DNA of 60,721 bases from Comamonadaceae bacterium ALPHA2B (GCA_005503065.1 SCOE01000037.1:1-60721), one strand, 5' to 3'. Shown: positions 9,787 through 19,284, numbered from the stretch's first letter. Notes: a model not told the origin generated them from the letters alone. A program made the numbers and translations.

Positions 9787-10605
9787 ATGAGCATCACCTA
9801 CCACGATCCGGCCAGCCTGGGCGACATGCGCACGGCCTGCCGGCTCGCTTCCGAAGTGCTGGACTACCTCACGCCCTTCGTAAAGCCGGGCGTCACGACC
9901 AACGAGATCGACCGCCTCGCCGCCGAATACATGGTCAAGCAGGGCACCACCTCCGCCACGGTGGGCTACATGGGCGCCAGCAGCGTGCCCTTCCCGAAGT
10001 CGCTGTGCACCTCGGTCAACCACGTCGTGTGCCACGGCATCCCCGACGACAAGCCGCTGAAGAAGGGCGACATCATGAACATCGATGTCACCGTCATCTA
10101 CAACGGCTGGTTCGGCGACAACAGCCGCATGTTCGTGGTGGGCGATGCGTCCATCGCGGCCAAGCGCCTGTGCCAGGTCACCTTCGAGGCGATGTGGCAC
10201 GGCATCCTGCAGGTGAAGCCGGGCGCCCACCTGGGCGACGTGGGCCATGCGATCCAGAAGTTCGCGGAGGGCAACGGCTATTCGGTGGTGCGCGAGTTCT
10301 GCGGCCACGGCGTGGGCCGCACCTTCCATGCCGAGCCGCAGGTGCTGCACTACGGCCGCCCGGGCACCATGGAAGAGCTCAAGCCCGGCATGATCTTCAC
10401 CATCGAGCCCATGATCAACATGGGCAAGCGCGACATCAAGGAAGACCACAGGGCCGGCAAGTACGACGGCTGGACCATCGTCACGCGCGACCGCTCGCTG
10501 TCGGCGCAGTGGGAGCACACGGTGCTGGTCACCGACACGGGCTACGAGGTGCTGACGCTCTCGGCGGGCAGCCCGCCGCCGCCGGCCTTCGTGACCGCGG
10601 CCTGA
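9787..10605 (+). CDS. map: Methionine aminopeptidase, type I
   Basis: Removes the initiator methionine from nascent proteins in the cytoplasm. The 272-residue product has the metal ligands of the pita-bread fold: D in MNIDVTV, D in GDNSRMF, H in [12 protein letters not shown] in TIEPM and E in [21 protein letters not shown] carries the substrate-contacting His. I chose the ATG at 9787 because it gives the standard N-terminus; the frame is open for a further 28 codons through the promoter. glnD follows after 44 bases, so the two may be co-transcribed. purL is divergent. Confidence 0.97.
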   Translation: MSITYHDPASLGDMRTACRLASEVLDYLTPFVKPGVTTNEIDRLAAEYMVKQGTTSATVGYMGASSVPFPKSLCTSVNHVVCHGIPDDKPLKKGDIMNIDVTVIYNGWFGDNSRMFVVGDASIAAKRLCQVTFEAMWHGILQVKPGAHLGDVGHAIQKFAEGNGYSVVREFCGHGVGRTFHAEPQVLHYGRPGTMEELKPGMIFTIEPMINMGKRDIKEDHRAGKYDGWTIVTRDRSLSAQWEHTVLVTDTGYEVLTLSAGSPPPPAFVTAA

Positions 10606-10649
10606 CCGTGCGCATCCACGCTCGCCGCCACGGCCCGCGAGGCTGACGC

Positions 10650-13271
10650 ATGGCTTTTTCCGTGGTCGTCGACCTGCCCGCCACGCTGCGCGACGAACTG
10701 CGCGCGCGCAAGAGTGCCCTGTTCGACCGGCTGCGCTCGCCCACCGGCGTGCGCAACATCCACAGCCTTCTGCGTGGCATGGCCGGCGCCGCCGACGAGG
10801 CGCTGCGCGCACTGTGGCAGGACGCAGGCTTCGGCCAGGACTTCGCCCTGGTGGCGGTGGGCGGCTACGGGCGGGGCGAGTTGTTCCCCTACTCCGATGT
10901 CGACGTGCTGCTGCTGCTGCCCTCGGCGCCCGACGGCGCGGCCGACGGCGATACCGGCGGCATCGCGCCGCAACGGCTGGAGGCCTTCATCGGCCGCTGC
11001 TGGGACGCGGGCCTGGAGATCGGCTCCAGCGTGCGCAGCGTCGACGAGTGCCTGGCCGAGGCGGCCAAGGACGTGACGGTGCAGACCTCGCTGCTGGAGT
11101 CGCGCCTGATCACCGGCAACCGGCGCCTGTACGAGGAATTCCGCCAGCGCTTCGACGGCAGCATCGACCCGCAGTCTTTCTTCACCGCCAAGTCGCAGGA
11201 GATGCGGCACCGCCACCACAAGTACGACGACACGCCCTACGCGCTCGAGCCGAACTGCAAGGAGTCGCCGGGCGGCCTGCGCGACCTGCAGACGGTGCGC
11301 TGGGTGGCGCAGGCGGCCGGCTTCGGCCAGCGTTGGGACGACTACGCGAAGAACGGCCTGGCGACGCCCTTCGAGGTGCAGCAGCTCAAGCGCAACGAGG
11401 CCACGCTGTCGCTGATCCGCGCCCGCCTGCACGTGGTGGCCAACCGGCGCGAGGACCGGCTGGTGTTCGACCTGCAGACCGCCGTGGCGAGCACCTTCGG
11501 CTACGAGGGCGGCCAGCGCAAGGCCAGCGAGGCGCTGATGCGCCGCTACTACTGGGCGGCCAAGGCGGTGACGCAGCTCACCGAGATCCTGATGCTCAAC
11601 ATCGCCGAGCGGCTCAACCCGCAGTCGGCCACGCTCACCCGCATCAACGACCGCTTCTTCGAGAAGGGCGGCACCATCGAGGTGGCGAGCGACGACCTGT
11701 ACATCCGCGAGCCGCACGCGATCCTCGAGACCTTCCTGCTCTACCAGAAGACCGTGGGCGTGAACGGCCTGTCTGCCCGCACGCTGCGCGCGCTCTACAA
11801 CGCGCGCCACATGATGGGCAGCCGCTTCAGCAACGACCACGTCAACCACGTGACCTTCATGCGCATGCTGGTGGAGCCGCGCGGCATCACCCATGCCATG
11901 CGGCTGATGAACCAGACCTCGGTGCTGGGCCGCTACCTGCGCGTGTTCCGCAAGATCGTGGGGCAGATGCAGCACGACCTATTCCACGTCTACACCGTGG
12001 ACCAGCACATCCTCATGGTGCTGCGCAACGTGCGGCGCTTCTTCATCGCCGAGCATGCGCACGAGTACCCCTTCTGCTCTCAACTGGCGGCGGGCTGGGA
12101 CAAGCCCTGGATCCTGTACGTCGCCGCCCTCTTCCACGACATCGCCAAGGGCCGCGGCGGCGACCACTCGGAGCTGGGCGCGCGCGACGTGCGACGCTTC
12201 TGCAAGCAGCACGGCATCGAGCGCGAGGACGCGAAGCTGATCGAGTTCCTCGTCGCCGAGCACCTGGTGATGAGCACCGTGGCACAGAAGCAGGACCTGT
12301 CCGACCCCGAGGTGATCGCCGCCTTCGCGCGCCGCGTGGGCAACGAGCGCTACCTCACGGCCCTGTACCTGCTCACGGTGGCCGACATCCGCGGCACCTC
12401 GCCGCGCGTGTGGAATGCCTGGAAGGGCAAGCTGCTGGAAGACCTGTACCGCTACACCTCGCGGGTGCTGGGCGGCCGCATGCCCGACCCCGACGCCGAG
12501 GTCGAGGCCCGCAAGCGCGAGGCGCTGGCCGAGATCAAGCTCAACGCCCTGCCCTTCGACGCCCACAAGGCGCTGTGGGACACGCTGGACGTGGGCTACT
12601 TCATGCGCCACGACGCGGGCGAGATCGCCTGGCATGCCAAGAAGCTGTCGCGCTTCGTGCCGCCGAAGAACGTGCCGGTCGACCCGCATGCGCCGGCCGT
12701 GGTGCGCGCGCGCCTGTCGCCGCTGGGCGAAGGACTGCAGGTGGTCGTGTACACACCCGACCAGCCCGACCTCTTCGCGCGCATCTGCGGCTACTTCGAC
12801 CAGGCCTCCTTCAGCATCCTGGACGCGCGCGTGCACACGGCCAGCAACGGCTACGCGATCGACACCTTCCAGGTCGTGACCACCTTCCTGCCCGAGCATT
12901 ACCGCGAACTGATCAGCATGGTCGAGACCGACCTCGCCCACACCCTGAACACCGCCGGCGAGCTGCCTCCGCCCAGCCGCGGGCGCGTGTCGCGGCGCGT
13001 GAAGAGCTTCCCGATCCACCCGCGCGTGAACCTCACGCCCGACGAGAAGGCGCAGCGCTGGCTGCTCAGCATTTCGGCCAGCGACCGGGTCGGGCTGCTC
13101 TACTCGGTCGCGCGCGTTCTGGCGCGGCACCACCTGAACCTGCAGCTGGCCAAGGTCAGCACGCTGGGCGAGCGCGTGGAAGACAGCTTCCTCATCAGCG
13201 GCCCCGAGCTCCAGGGACAGAAGGCGCAGCTGGCCATCGAGACCGAGCTGCTCGAGGCGCTCGAGGCCTAG
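10650..13271 (+). CDS. glnD: Bifunctional uridylyltransferase/uridylyl-removing enzyme GlnD
   Basis: Senses glutamine and modifies PII signalling proteins (uridylylation when nitrogen is poor, removal when glutamine is high). The 873 residues show the full domain set: nucleotidyltransferase with [15 protein letters not shown] at 71-85, an HD hydrolase with [11 protein letters not shown] near residue 495, and two ACT domains beginning near 697 and 804. It follows map closely. Its 3' end faces the 3' end of hom across a REP-like inverted pair. Confidence 0.97.
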   Translation: MAFSVVVDLPATLRDELRARKSALFDRLRSPTGVRNIHSLLRGMAGAADEALRALWQDAGFGQDFALVAVGGYGRGELFPYSDVDVLLLLPSAPDGAADGDTGGIAPQRLEAFIGRCWDAGLEIGSSVRSVDECLAEAAKDVTVQTSLLESRLITGNRRLYEEFRQRFDGSIDPQSFFTAKSQEMRHRHHKYDDTPYALEPNCKESPGGLRDLQTVRWVAQAAGFGQRWDDYAKNGLATPFEVQQLKRNEATLSLIRARLHVVANRREDRLVFDLQTAVASTFGYEGGQRKASEALMRRYYWAAKAVTQLTEILMLNIAERLNPQSATLTRINDRFFEKGGTIEVASDDLYIREPHAILETFLLYQKTVGVNGLSARTLRALYNARHMMGSRFSNDHVNHVTFMRMLVEPRGITHAMRLMNQTSVLGRYLRVFRKIVGQMQHDLFHVYTVDQHILMVLRNVRRFFIAEHAHEYPFCSQLAAGWDKPWILYVAALFHDIAKGRGGDHSELGARDVRRFCKQHGIEREDAKLIEFLVAEHLVMSTVAQKQDLSDPEVIAAFARRVGNERYLTALYLLTVADIRGTSPRVWNAWKGKLLEDLYRYTSRVLGGRMPDPDAEVEARKREALAEIKLNALPFDAHKALWDTLDVGYFMRHDAGEIAWHAKKLSRFVPPKNVPVDPHAPAVVRARLSPLGEGLQVVVYTPDQPDLFARICGYFDQASFSILDARVHTASNGYAIDTFQVVTTFLPEHYRELISMVETDLAHTLNTAGELPPPSRGRVSRRVKSFPIHPRVNLTPDEKAQRWLLSISASDRVGLLYSVARVLARHHLNLQLAKVSTLGERVEDSFLISGPELQGQKAQLAIETELLEALEA

Positions 13272-13298
13272 TGCCGGATTGCGTTCGAAGATCGAGAT

Positions 13299-13359
13299 CC
13301 GTTCACGCTGAGCTTGTCGAAGCGCTGTGCAGGGGCTTCGACAGGCTCAGCCCGAACGG
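13299..13359. repeat. REP-like inverted pair between glnD and hom 3' ends
   Basis: Two 25-base arms (13299-13323 and 13335-13359) of the GCTGAGC-TGTCGAAGC type pair with only three mismatches around an 11-base spacer. This is a widely found extragenic palindrome of GC-rich bacteria. It sits between convergent genes, where such elements stabilise 3' ends or stop transcription. Confidence 0.8.
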
Positions 13360-13389
13360 TACTTTTTGATCGCGACCTGTCCAGGTCCG

Positions 13390-14751
13390 TCAGGCGGCCA
13401 GCGTCTCGACGGGCAGTGCCTTGACCGGGCCCCGCACGGCGGGATGCGCGGCCAGCGCCCGCAGCGCATCGTCCAGGACAGCCTGCACCAGCGGTTCCGT
13501 GAGGCACAGCGCCTCGGGCGCCGCGGCGGGCGTGCCGTCGGCCCACACCGCGCGCTGCAGCAGCACGCCGTGCCCGGCCAGCGCGGCTTGCAGCGCGTGC
13601 AGCCCCTGCCCGGCGACCAGCGGCACGCGCAGCCATCGCACGCCACGGGCCGCCGCGCGAGGCAGCACGGGCAGTGCCTCGGTGGCATGCGGATGCACGC
13701 CCAGGTGCGGCACCTGCTGCGCCGGTGGCACGCCGGCCTGCCGCGCCACGTCGACCAGGTCGGCGATGACGGCCGAGGCGGTCTGCTCCGCGCCGGCTCC
13801 GGCGCCGTAGTACATCGTCACGCCCGCCGCGTCGCCCTTGACCATGACGCCGTTCATCGAGCCGTTCACCTGGGCCAGCAGGTGCGCGGCCGGCAGCAGC
13901 GCGGGCTGCACCCGCAATTCCACGCCCTGCGGCGTGCGGCGCGCCACGCCCAGCAGCTTGATGCGAAAGCCGAACTGCTCGGCGCCGCGCACGTCGGCCG
14001 CTTCCAGGCCGTCGATGCCCTCGACCTGCACTTCGGCGAAGCGCAGCGGCATGCCGAAGGCGTTGGCCGCCAGCAGCGTGAGCTTGTGGGCGGCGTCGAT
14101 CCCCTGCACGTCGAAGGCCGGGTCGGCCTCGGCATAGCCCAGGGCCTGCGCCTCGCCGAGCGCCTCGGCGAAGCCCAGGCCCTCGTCGCGCATCTTGCTC
14201 AGGATGAAATTGCTGGTGCCGTTGATGATGCCGGCCAGCCACTCGACGCGGTTGGCGACCAGGCCTTCGCGCAGCGCCTTGACGATCGGAATGCTCACGG
14301 CCACGGCGCCTTCGTAGGCCACCGCGACGCCGCGAGCCCGGGCCGCAGCGAAGATCTCCTCGCCGTGCACCGCGAGCAGCGCCTTGTTGGCCGTCACCAC
14401 GTGCTTGCCGTGGGCGATGGCGGCCAGCATCCAGTCGCGCGCCGGGCCGGTGCCGCCGGCCACCTCGACCACCACGTCGACTTCGGGATGGGTCGCGACC
14501 TCGAAGGGATCGGCCGTGACGGGCACCGCCGGGCCGACGATGCCCGCCGCGCGCGCCAGGTCGCGCGCCGCCACGGCCACGATCTCGATGCCCCGGCCGG
14601 CGCGTGCGGCGATCAGCCGCTGGTTTCGCGCCAGCACGCGGAAGGTGCCGCCGCCCACGGTGCCGATGCCGATCATGCCCACGCGCAAGGCTGGGGTGGC
14701 GGCCGGCAGCAGGCCGGGGGCTTCGAGGGAGGGAACGGGATCGCGGTACAT
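13390..14751 (-). CDS. hom: Homoserine dehydrogenase
   Basis: Reduces aspartate semialdehyde to homoserine, the branch point to threonine and methionine. The 453-residue protein has a Rossmann motif (GMIGIGTVGGGTF, residues 25-37), VTANKALLA, the catalytic-domain signature GIINGTSNFILSKM, and a C-terminal region with weak ACT character that would be the threonine-feedback domain. The ATG at 14751 has a good ribosome site (AGGAG). The gene stands alone: thrC and thrB are not adjacent. Its 250-base leader carries a Thr/Ile-rich peptide and a terminator. Another hom elsewhere in the genome is possible but cannot be seen here. Confidence 0.95.
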   Translation of the reverse strand: MYRDPVPSLEAPGLLPAATPALRVGMIGIGTVGGGTFRVLARNQRLIAARAGRGIEIVAVAARDLARAAGIVGPAVPVTADPFEVATHPEVDVVVEVAGGTGPARDWMLAAIAHGKHVVTANKALLAVHGEEIFAAARARGVAVAYEGAVAVSIPIVKALREGLVANRVEWLAGIINGTSNFILSKMRDEGLGFAEALGEAQALGYAEADPAFDVQGIDAAHKLTLLAANAFGMPLRFAEVQVEGIDGLEAADVRGAEQFGFRIKLLGVARRTPQGVELRVQPALLPAAHLLAQVNGSMNGVMVKGDAAGVTMYYGAGAGAEQTASAVIADLVDVARQAGVPPAQQVPHLGVHPHATEALPVLPRAAARGVRWLRVPLVAGQGLHALQAALAGHGVLLQRAVWADGTPAAAPEALCLTEPLVQAVLDDALRALAAHPAVRGPVKALPVETLAA

Positions 14752-14768
14752 GGACTTCTCCTGACGAC

Positions 14769-14797
14769 AAAAAACAAACCCGGCTGCCGGGCCGGGT
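14769..14797 (-). terminator. Intrinsic terminator in the hom leader (attenuator)
   Basis: On the minus strand ACCCGGC - CCGGCA - GCCGGGT is followed by TTGTTTTTTG, a strong intrinsic terminator. It ends only 18 bases before the hom ATG, so read-through must be regulated for hom to be expressed. That position is what an attenuator needs. Confidence 0.85.
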
Positions 14798-14827
14798 GGG
14801 TCAGTCGTTCGGGAGAAGATCGATCAC

Positions 14828-14871
14828 CAGGTGGCTGCCGGAACGGGCCACCTGCACGAGCTCAGGTGGCC
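14828..14871 (-). promoter_or_regulatory. Mutually exclusive hairpins of the hom attenuator
   Basis: Segment 14846-14854 (CAGGTGGCC on the minus strand) can pair with 14863-14871 (9 bp, overlapping the last leader codons). Alternatively its 14847-14854 part can pair with 14828-14835 (8 bp). The two stems cannot form together, which gives the 1:2 against 2:3 choice typical of amino-acid attenuators. How the 2:3 form would disrupt the terminator is not evident by eye, since the terminator arms lie further downstream. Confidence 0.65.
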
Positions 14872-14894
14872 GTGGTGGTAATCGAAATCATCAT
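14862..14894 (-). CDS. Thr/Ile-rich leader peptide of hom
   Basis: A ten-codon frame, ATG ATG ATT TCG ATT ACC ACC ACG GCC ACC TGA, encodes MMISITTTAT: four threonines and two isoleucines out of ten. These are the amino acids that control the enterobacterial thr operon through its ThrL leader (known). Here the frame lies 110 bases upstream of hom. Its last codons form one arm of a hairpin and a terminator lies between it and hom. No strong Shine-Dalgarno is visible before either ATG, which is the main weakness. Ribosome stalling at the ACC ACC ACG run would leave the downstream strand free for the alternative stem. Confidence 0.7.
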   Translation of the reverse strand: MMISITTTAT

Positions 14895-14990
14895 TCGTGC
14901 ATCCGGTGTCCGCCGGGCGGCGGACGGCATCGCACGGCCCGGATGGGCGGCGGATGCGGGGTGGAACGGGTGGCACGGCATGGAGCGGCG

Positions 14991-14996
14991 AGTATA
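14991..14996 (-). promoter_or_regulatory. Candidate -10 box for the hom leader transcript
   Basis: TATACT on the minus strand, the only good -10 hexamer in this GC-rich gap, about 100 bases before the leader peptide. No clear -35 is seen. A GTCCGCC/GGCGGAC stem lies between it and the peptide. Confidence 0.4.
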
Positions 14997-15005
14997 GGCC
15001 GGGTT

Positions 15006-16040
15006 TCACGGGGCGCTGGCCAGGTGCCGCTCCAGCCACGCGCTGTAGCGCGACAGGCCGAAGCACAGCACCCAGTAGACCGCCGCGATGAAGAGATAGC
15101 CCTCGAGATAGAACGGCCGCCAGGTCGGGTCGCCGCCCAGCGCCAGGCCCAGCGCGCCGGTCAGCTCGAACAGGCCGACGATGGTGACGAGCGAGGTGTC
15201 CTTGAGCGTGCCCACGACGTTGTTGGTCAGCGCCGGCACCACCAGGCGCAGCGCCTGCGGGAGCACGATGTCGCGCTGCACCGGCCAGCGGCCGAAGCCC
15301 AGCGCCATCGCCGCCTCGGTCTGGCCGCGCGGCACCGCCTGCAGGCCGCCTCGGATGATCTCGGCCAGGTAGGCCGCCACGAACAGGCTCAGCCCGGCCA
15401 GCACGCGCACCAGCACATCGGGCTTCCAGCCCGCCGGCCACAGCAGCGGCAGCAGGTACGAGGCCATGAACAGCACCGAGATGAGCGGCACGCCGCGGAT
15501 CAGTTCCACGTAGGTCGCCGCGAGCCCGCGCACCGCCGCCCAGGGAGAGCGCCGCGCCAGCGCGAGCACCAGCGCCAGTGGAAAGGCCAGCGCCAGCCCG
15601 ACCACGGCCAGGCCGATGGTCAGCGGCAATCCGCCCCACCGGTTGGTCGGCACCTGCGACAGGCCGGCCACGCCGCCGAACATCAGCAGCACCGCGACGG
15701 CCAACGTGCCCAGCCACAGCGGCAGCAGCCACCAGCGCCAGCAGCGCGGCCAGGCGCTCAGCAGGGTCGTGGCCGACAGAAGCGTCACCGCGACCGCCGG
15801 CCGCCACTGCTCCTCGTAGGGATAGCGGCCGAAGAGCATGGGCCGCCACTTCTCGGCGATCACGCCCCAGCAGGCGCCATGGTGCACCGCGCGGCAGGCC
15901 TGCGCGTCGGGTCGGAACACGGCCTGCAGCAGCGCCCAGTCGACGACGTGCCAGGCGGCCCAGCCCAGCGCGGCCAGCAGAAGCAGGCTCACCGCCGCAC
16001 GCACCGGCGTGCCGAAGAGTTCCGCGCGCCAATCCATCAT
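15006..16040 (-). CDS. aapM: Amino-acid ABC transporter permease, AapM type
   Basis: Inner-membrane subunit of a general L-amino-acid importer. The 344-residue product has the long N-terminal extension of AapM (first membrane segment, then a Cys-containing periplasmic loop around ACRAVHHGACWG), a second cluster of hydrophobic segments, and the BPD_transp_1 domain with the coupling EAA-type loop (EAAMALGFGRWPVQRDIVLP). ATG 16040 overlaps the aapQ stop (ATGA), so the genes are coupled. No ATPase gene follows; the next element downstream is the hom leader. Confidence 0.9.
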   Translation of the reverse strand: MMDWRAELFGTPVRAAVSLLLLAALGWAAWHVVDWALLQAVFRPDAQACRAVHHGACWGVIAEKWRPMLFGRYPYEEQWRPAVAVTLLSATTLLSAWPRCWRWWLLPLWLGTLAVAVLLMFGGVAGLSQVPTNRWGGLPLTIGLAVVGLALAFPLALVLALARRSPWAAVRGLAATYVELIRGVPLISVLFMASYLLPLLWPAGWKPDVLVRVLAGLSLFVAAYLAEIIRGGLQAVPRGQTEAAMALGFGRWPVQRDIVLPQALRLVVPALTNNVVGTLKDTSLVTIVGLFELTGALGLALGGDPTWRPFYLEGYLFIAAVYWVLCFGLSRYSAWLERHLASAP

Positions 16041-17050
16041 GACGACCATCCGCGCAGCGCCACGCGGGCGTTGTAGACGTCCATCGCCGCCGAGATGAGC
16101 AGCGACAACGTGAGGTACACGGCCATCACGATGGCAATGCACTCGAAGGCCTTGCCGGTCGAGTTGAGCGAGGTGTTGGCGACGGAGACCAGCTCGGGAT
16201 AGCCCACCGCCACGGCCAGCGAGGAATTCTTGGTCAGGCTCAGCAGCTGGTTGGTCAATGCCGGCACGATGACGCGCAGCGCCTGCGGCAGCACGACGAG
16301 CCGCAGTTCCTGCCCGGGCCCGAGGCCCAATGCACGCGCAGCCAGCTTCTGGCCCACCGACACCGACAGAATGCCCGCGCGCACGATCTCCGCGACGAAG
16401 GCGGCGGTGTACAGCCCGAGGCCGAGCACGATCGCCAGGTACTCGGGACTGAGGGCTGCGCCGCCGACCACATTGAAGCTGGTCGGCTCCGGCCAATCGA
16501 GCCGGCTGGGCCAGAAGGCGCCCTCCTCGGCCACCGGCCAGGGCATCGCGAGGCCGCCCTTGCTGAGCCACACGCCGGGCATGATGCGCAGCGGCTCGGT
16601 CGAGTCGGGCAGCAACTGCGTGAGGGCGAAATACAGCATCAGCAGCTGCACCAGCAGCGGCACGTTGCGCAGCGTCTCGACGTAGGCCGTGCAGATGCCG
16701 CGCACCAGTCGGTGCGGCGCGAGACGGCCGATGCCGACCAGCGTGCCCAGCATCACCGCCACCACGGCCGCCGGAACGGCCGCACGCAGGGTGTTCACGA
16801 CGCCGGCGAGGAAGGCGCGCCAGAAGGGCTCGCCCGAATCGAAGGCCAGCCAGCCTTCCGACAGCCCGAAGCCGGCCGGCTGGCCAAGGAAATCGAAATG
16901 CGCATGCGCCCAGCGCCACAGGCCCGCCACGCCGGGAAGGCCTCGCGCCAGCCACAGCAGTCCGGCGACCAGCGCCGCGCCCAGCAGGACCTGCAGCCCC
17001 GCGGGCAGCGCGAGCCGGGATGCGGCGCCGCGCCGCGCCGCGCGGCTCAT
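16037..17050 (-). CDS. aapQ: Amino-acid ABC transporter permease, AapQ type
   Basis: Partner permease of AapM. The 337 residues have an N-terminal membrane segment (LQVLLGAALVAGLLWLA), a periplasmic loop, the transport domain beginning at VVNTLRAAVPAAVVAV, and the coupling loop AARALGLGPGQELRLVVLPQ. It is somewhat shorter than rhizobial AapQ. Both ends overlap neighbours by four bases (aapJ upstream, aapM downstream). Confidence 0.9.
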   Translation of the reverse strand: MSRAARRGAASRLALPAGLQVLLGAALVAGLLWLARGLPGVAGLWRWAHAHFDFLGQPAGFGLSEGWLAFDSGEPFWRAFLAGVVNTLRAAVPAAVVAVMLGTLVGIGRLAPHRLVRGICTAYVETLRNVPLLVQLLMLYFALTQLLPDSTEPLRIMPGVWLSKGGLAMPWPVAEEGAFWPSRLDWPEPTSFNVVGGAALSPEYLAIVLGLGLYTAAFVAEIVRAGILSVSVGQKLAARALGLGPGQELRLVVLPQALRVIVPALTNQLLSLTKNSSLAVAVGYPELVSVANTSLNSTGKAFECIAIVMAVYLTLSLLISAAMDVYNARVALRGWSS

Positions 17051-18084
17051 CGCACCGGCAGTGCGTAGAGCAGGCCGCCCTTGTTCCAGAGGTTGTTGGC
17101 GCCGCGCGGCAGCTTCAGCACCGACTTGGGACCGACGTTGCGCTCGAAGATCTCACCGTAGTTGCCCACGGCCTTGATCGCGCGATAGGACCACTCCTTG
17201 TCCAGGCCCAGCAGCTTGCCCAGATCGTCGCCAGTGCCCAGCAGCCGCTGCTGCGCCGGGTCCTTGCTCGAGCCCTTGAGCTCGTCGATGTTGGCCTGCG
17301 TGATGCCGACTTCCTCGGCTTCGATGAGCGCGTTGGGCACCCACTTGGCGATCGCGAACCACTCGTCGTCGCCGCGCTTGACGGCCGGCGCCAGCGGCTC
17401 CTTGGAGATGAGCTCGGGCAGGATGACGTAGTCGTCGGGGTTGGGCGCTTCCTTGTTGCGCAGGCCGGCCAACGCCGAGGTGTCGGTGGTGAAGGCCTGG
17501 CAGCGGCCGGCGAAGAAGGCCTTGAACGAGGCCTCGAAGCTCTCGAACACCACCGTCTTGACCGGGATGCCCTGCGCCTTGGACCAGTCGGCCACGTTCT
17601 TCTCGTTGGTGGTGCCGGACTGCGTGCAGATGGTCGCGCCCTTGAGCTGCTTGGCGCTCGTGACCTTGATCTTCCTGGGCACCAGGAAACCCTGCCCGTC
17701 GTAATAGTTGATGGTGGTGAAGTTCAGGCCCAGCGAGGCGTCGCGGGTGAGGTTCCAGGTGGTGTTGCGCGCCAGGATGTCGACCTCGCCGGCCTGCAGG
17801 GCCGCGAAGCGCTGCTGCGAATTGAGCGGCACGAACTCCACCTTCTTCGCGTCGCCCAGCACGGCTGCGGCAATGGCGCGGCAGCTGTCGACGTCCAGGC
17901 CCGACCAGTTGCCTTGGGTGTCGGGCGCGGAGAAGCCGGCGACACCATTGGTCACGCCACACTTGACGGCCCCGCGCTGCTTGACGGCATCGAGGGTCTT
18001 GCCGGCGTACGCCGGCGCGGCGGCAAGGGCCGTGGCCAGCGCGATGGCGCCGGCCGCGAAGGCAATCAGGGGGCGTTGGGTCAT
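17047..18084 (-). CDS. aapJ: General L-amino-acid-binding periplasmic protein AapJ
   Basis: Solute-binding receptor of the polar amino-acid family 3. It has a signal peptide (MTQRPLIAFAAGAIALATAL, cleaved after AYA) and a 345-residue length normal for AapJ/BztA. The family fingerprints are GVTNGVAGFSAPD near the start of the mature protein, LDVDSCRAIAAAVLGD, and the ICTQSGTTNEKNVADW stretch of the second lobe. I chose ATG 18084 over an upstream in-frame start because it begins the signal peptide. It is first in the aapJQM operon. Confidence 0.94.
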   Translation of the reverse strand: MTQRPLIAFAAGAIALATALAAAPAYAGKTLDAVKQRGAVKCGVTNGVAGFSAPDTQGNWSGLDVDSCRAIAAAVLGDAKKVEFVPLNSQQRFAALQAGEVDILARNTTWNLTRDASLGLNFTTINYYDGQGFLVPRKIKVTSAKQLKGATICTQSGTTNEKNVADWSKAQGIPVKTVVFESFEASFKAFFAGRCQAFTTDTSALAGLRNKEAPNPDDYVILPELISKEPLAPAVKRGDDEWFAIAKWVPNALIEAEEVGITQANIDELKGSSKDPAQQRLLGTGDDLGKLLGLDKEWSYRAIKAVGNYGEIFERNVGPKSVLKLPRGANNLWNKGGLLYALPVR

Positions 18085-18258
18085 GAGGCGTGCTTCCGTT
18101 GACTGTGATCGCGGCCAGTGTACGGGGGCCACATCGCCCCTGCCAAAGACACCCGGGTGCGTTGCTTATGTGCCGCCCCGGAGCGCCGGGCGGTATCGCC
18201 GCGCAGCGAGTTTCACTAACATTCGGGCCCGTGACCAACTACCGCTGACCCAAAACAC

Positions 18259-18654
18259 ATGACCAAATCCGACGACTTCGGCAAGCTGATCCTGCGTGTC
18301 GCACTGGGCGTGCTCATTCTGCTGCACGGCATTTCCAAGCTGCACACCGGGGTGGGCGGCATCGGCGGCATGCTGGCCTCGCATGGCCTGCCGGCCGCGA
18401 CGGCCTACCTCGTCTACGTCGGCGAGATCGTGGCACCCGTGCTGCTGATCGTCGGTCTGTTCACGCGGCCCGCCGCGTGGGTGGTGGTGATCAACATGCT
18501 GGTCGCACTCTGGCTGGTGCACATGAAAGACCTCGCCGCGCTCAACGGCCAGGGCGGCTGGGCACTGGAACTGCAAGGCATGTTCCTGTTCTCGGCGCTG
18601 GCCGTGGCCTTCCTCGGGGGCGGACGCATCGGCATCGGTGGGCGGTTCAACTGA
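18259..18654 (+). CDS. DoxX family membrane protein
   Basis: Four-helix inner-membrane protein of the DoxX/DoxD family, whose members are linked to quinone or thiol redox but mostly have no assigned reaction. In 131 residues the typical N-terminal LILRVALGVLILLHGISKL helix is followed by AYLVYVGEIVAPVLLIVGLF, WVVVINMLVALWLVHM and a final Gly-rich helix. It is divergent from aapJ and ends 24 bases before a terminator. Confidence 0.88.
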   Translation: MTKSDDFGKLILRVALGVLILLHGISKLHTGVGGIGGMLASHGLPAATAYLVYVGEIVAPVLLIVGLFTRPAAWVVVINMLVALWLVHMKDLAALNGQGGWALELQGMFLFSALAVAFLGGGRIGIGGRFN

Positions 18655-18678
18655 GTCCACCCGTTCTCCGCACATGAC

Positions 18679-18706
18679 AACGGCCTGCATTGCAGGCCGT
18701 TTCTTC
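18679..18706. terminator. Bidirectional hairpin between doxX and def
   Basis: AACGGCCTGC / GCAGGCCGTT with loop ATT, followed by TCTTC on the plus strand. It sits between the convergent 3' ends of doxX and def. The T-run is poor in both directions. Confidence 0.7.
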
Positions 18707-18729
18707 GTCCTCTCGGCGCTTCGCAGCAA

Positions 18730-19269
18730 TCAGTCGTCGTCGCTCGCGTCCAGGCCGGGAAACAGCACCTCCGTGAAGCCGAAGCGACTGAAGTCGCGCA
18801 CGCGCATCGGGTACAGCTTGCCCAGAAGGTGGTCGACCTCGTGCTGGACCACACGGGCATGGAAGCCGTCCACCGTGCGGTCGATCGGGTCGCCGTACGG
18901 ATCGAAGCCCGTGTAGCGGATGCGCGCGAAGCGGGGCACCACGCCGCGCAGGCCGGGCACCGACAGGCAGCCTTCCCAGCCCTCCTCTTCCTCGTGGCCG
19001 ATCGGCTCGATGACCGGGTTCACCAGCACGGTGCGCGGCACCACGGGAGCATCGGGGTAGCGGGGATTGGGCGCGTCGGTGCCGAAGATCACCACCTGCT
19101 GGTCGACACCGATCTGCGGCGCTGCCAGGCCGGCGCCGTTCACCGCATGCATGGTCTCGAACATGTCGCGCACCAGCAGGTGCAACTCGTCGGTGTCGAA
19201 CGCGCCCACCGGCTGCGCGATGCGCAGCAGGCGGGGGTCACCCATCTTCAGGATCTCGCGGACAGCCAC
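18730..19269 (-). CDS. def: Peptide deformylase
   Basis: Removes the formyl group from the N-terminal methionine of new proteins; Fe(II)/Zn enzyme of the cytoplasm. The three family motifs are present: [18 protein letters not shown] (metal-binding Cys) and QHEVDHLLG (HEXXH). The 179 residues and the C-terminal tail with DFSRFGFTE fit the group common in betaproteobacteria. The start is GTG at 19269. It does not lie beside fmt, so this may be a second deformylase. Confidence 0.95.
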   Translation of the reverse strand: MAVREILKMGDPRLLRIAQPVGAFDTDELHLLVRDMFETMHAVNGAGLAAPQIGVDQQVVIFGTDAPNPRYPDAPVVPRTVLVNPVIEPIGHEEEEGWEGCLSVPGLRGVVPRFARIRYTGFDPYGDPIDRTVDGFHARVVQHEVDHLLGKLYPMRVRDFSRFGFTEVLFPGLDASDDD

Positions 19270-19284
19270 CTCAGCCCTGACGCC

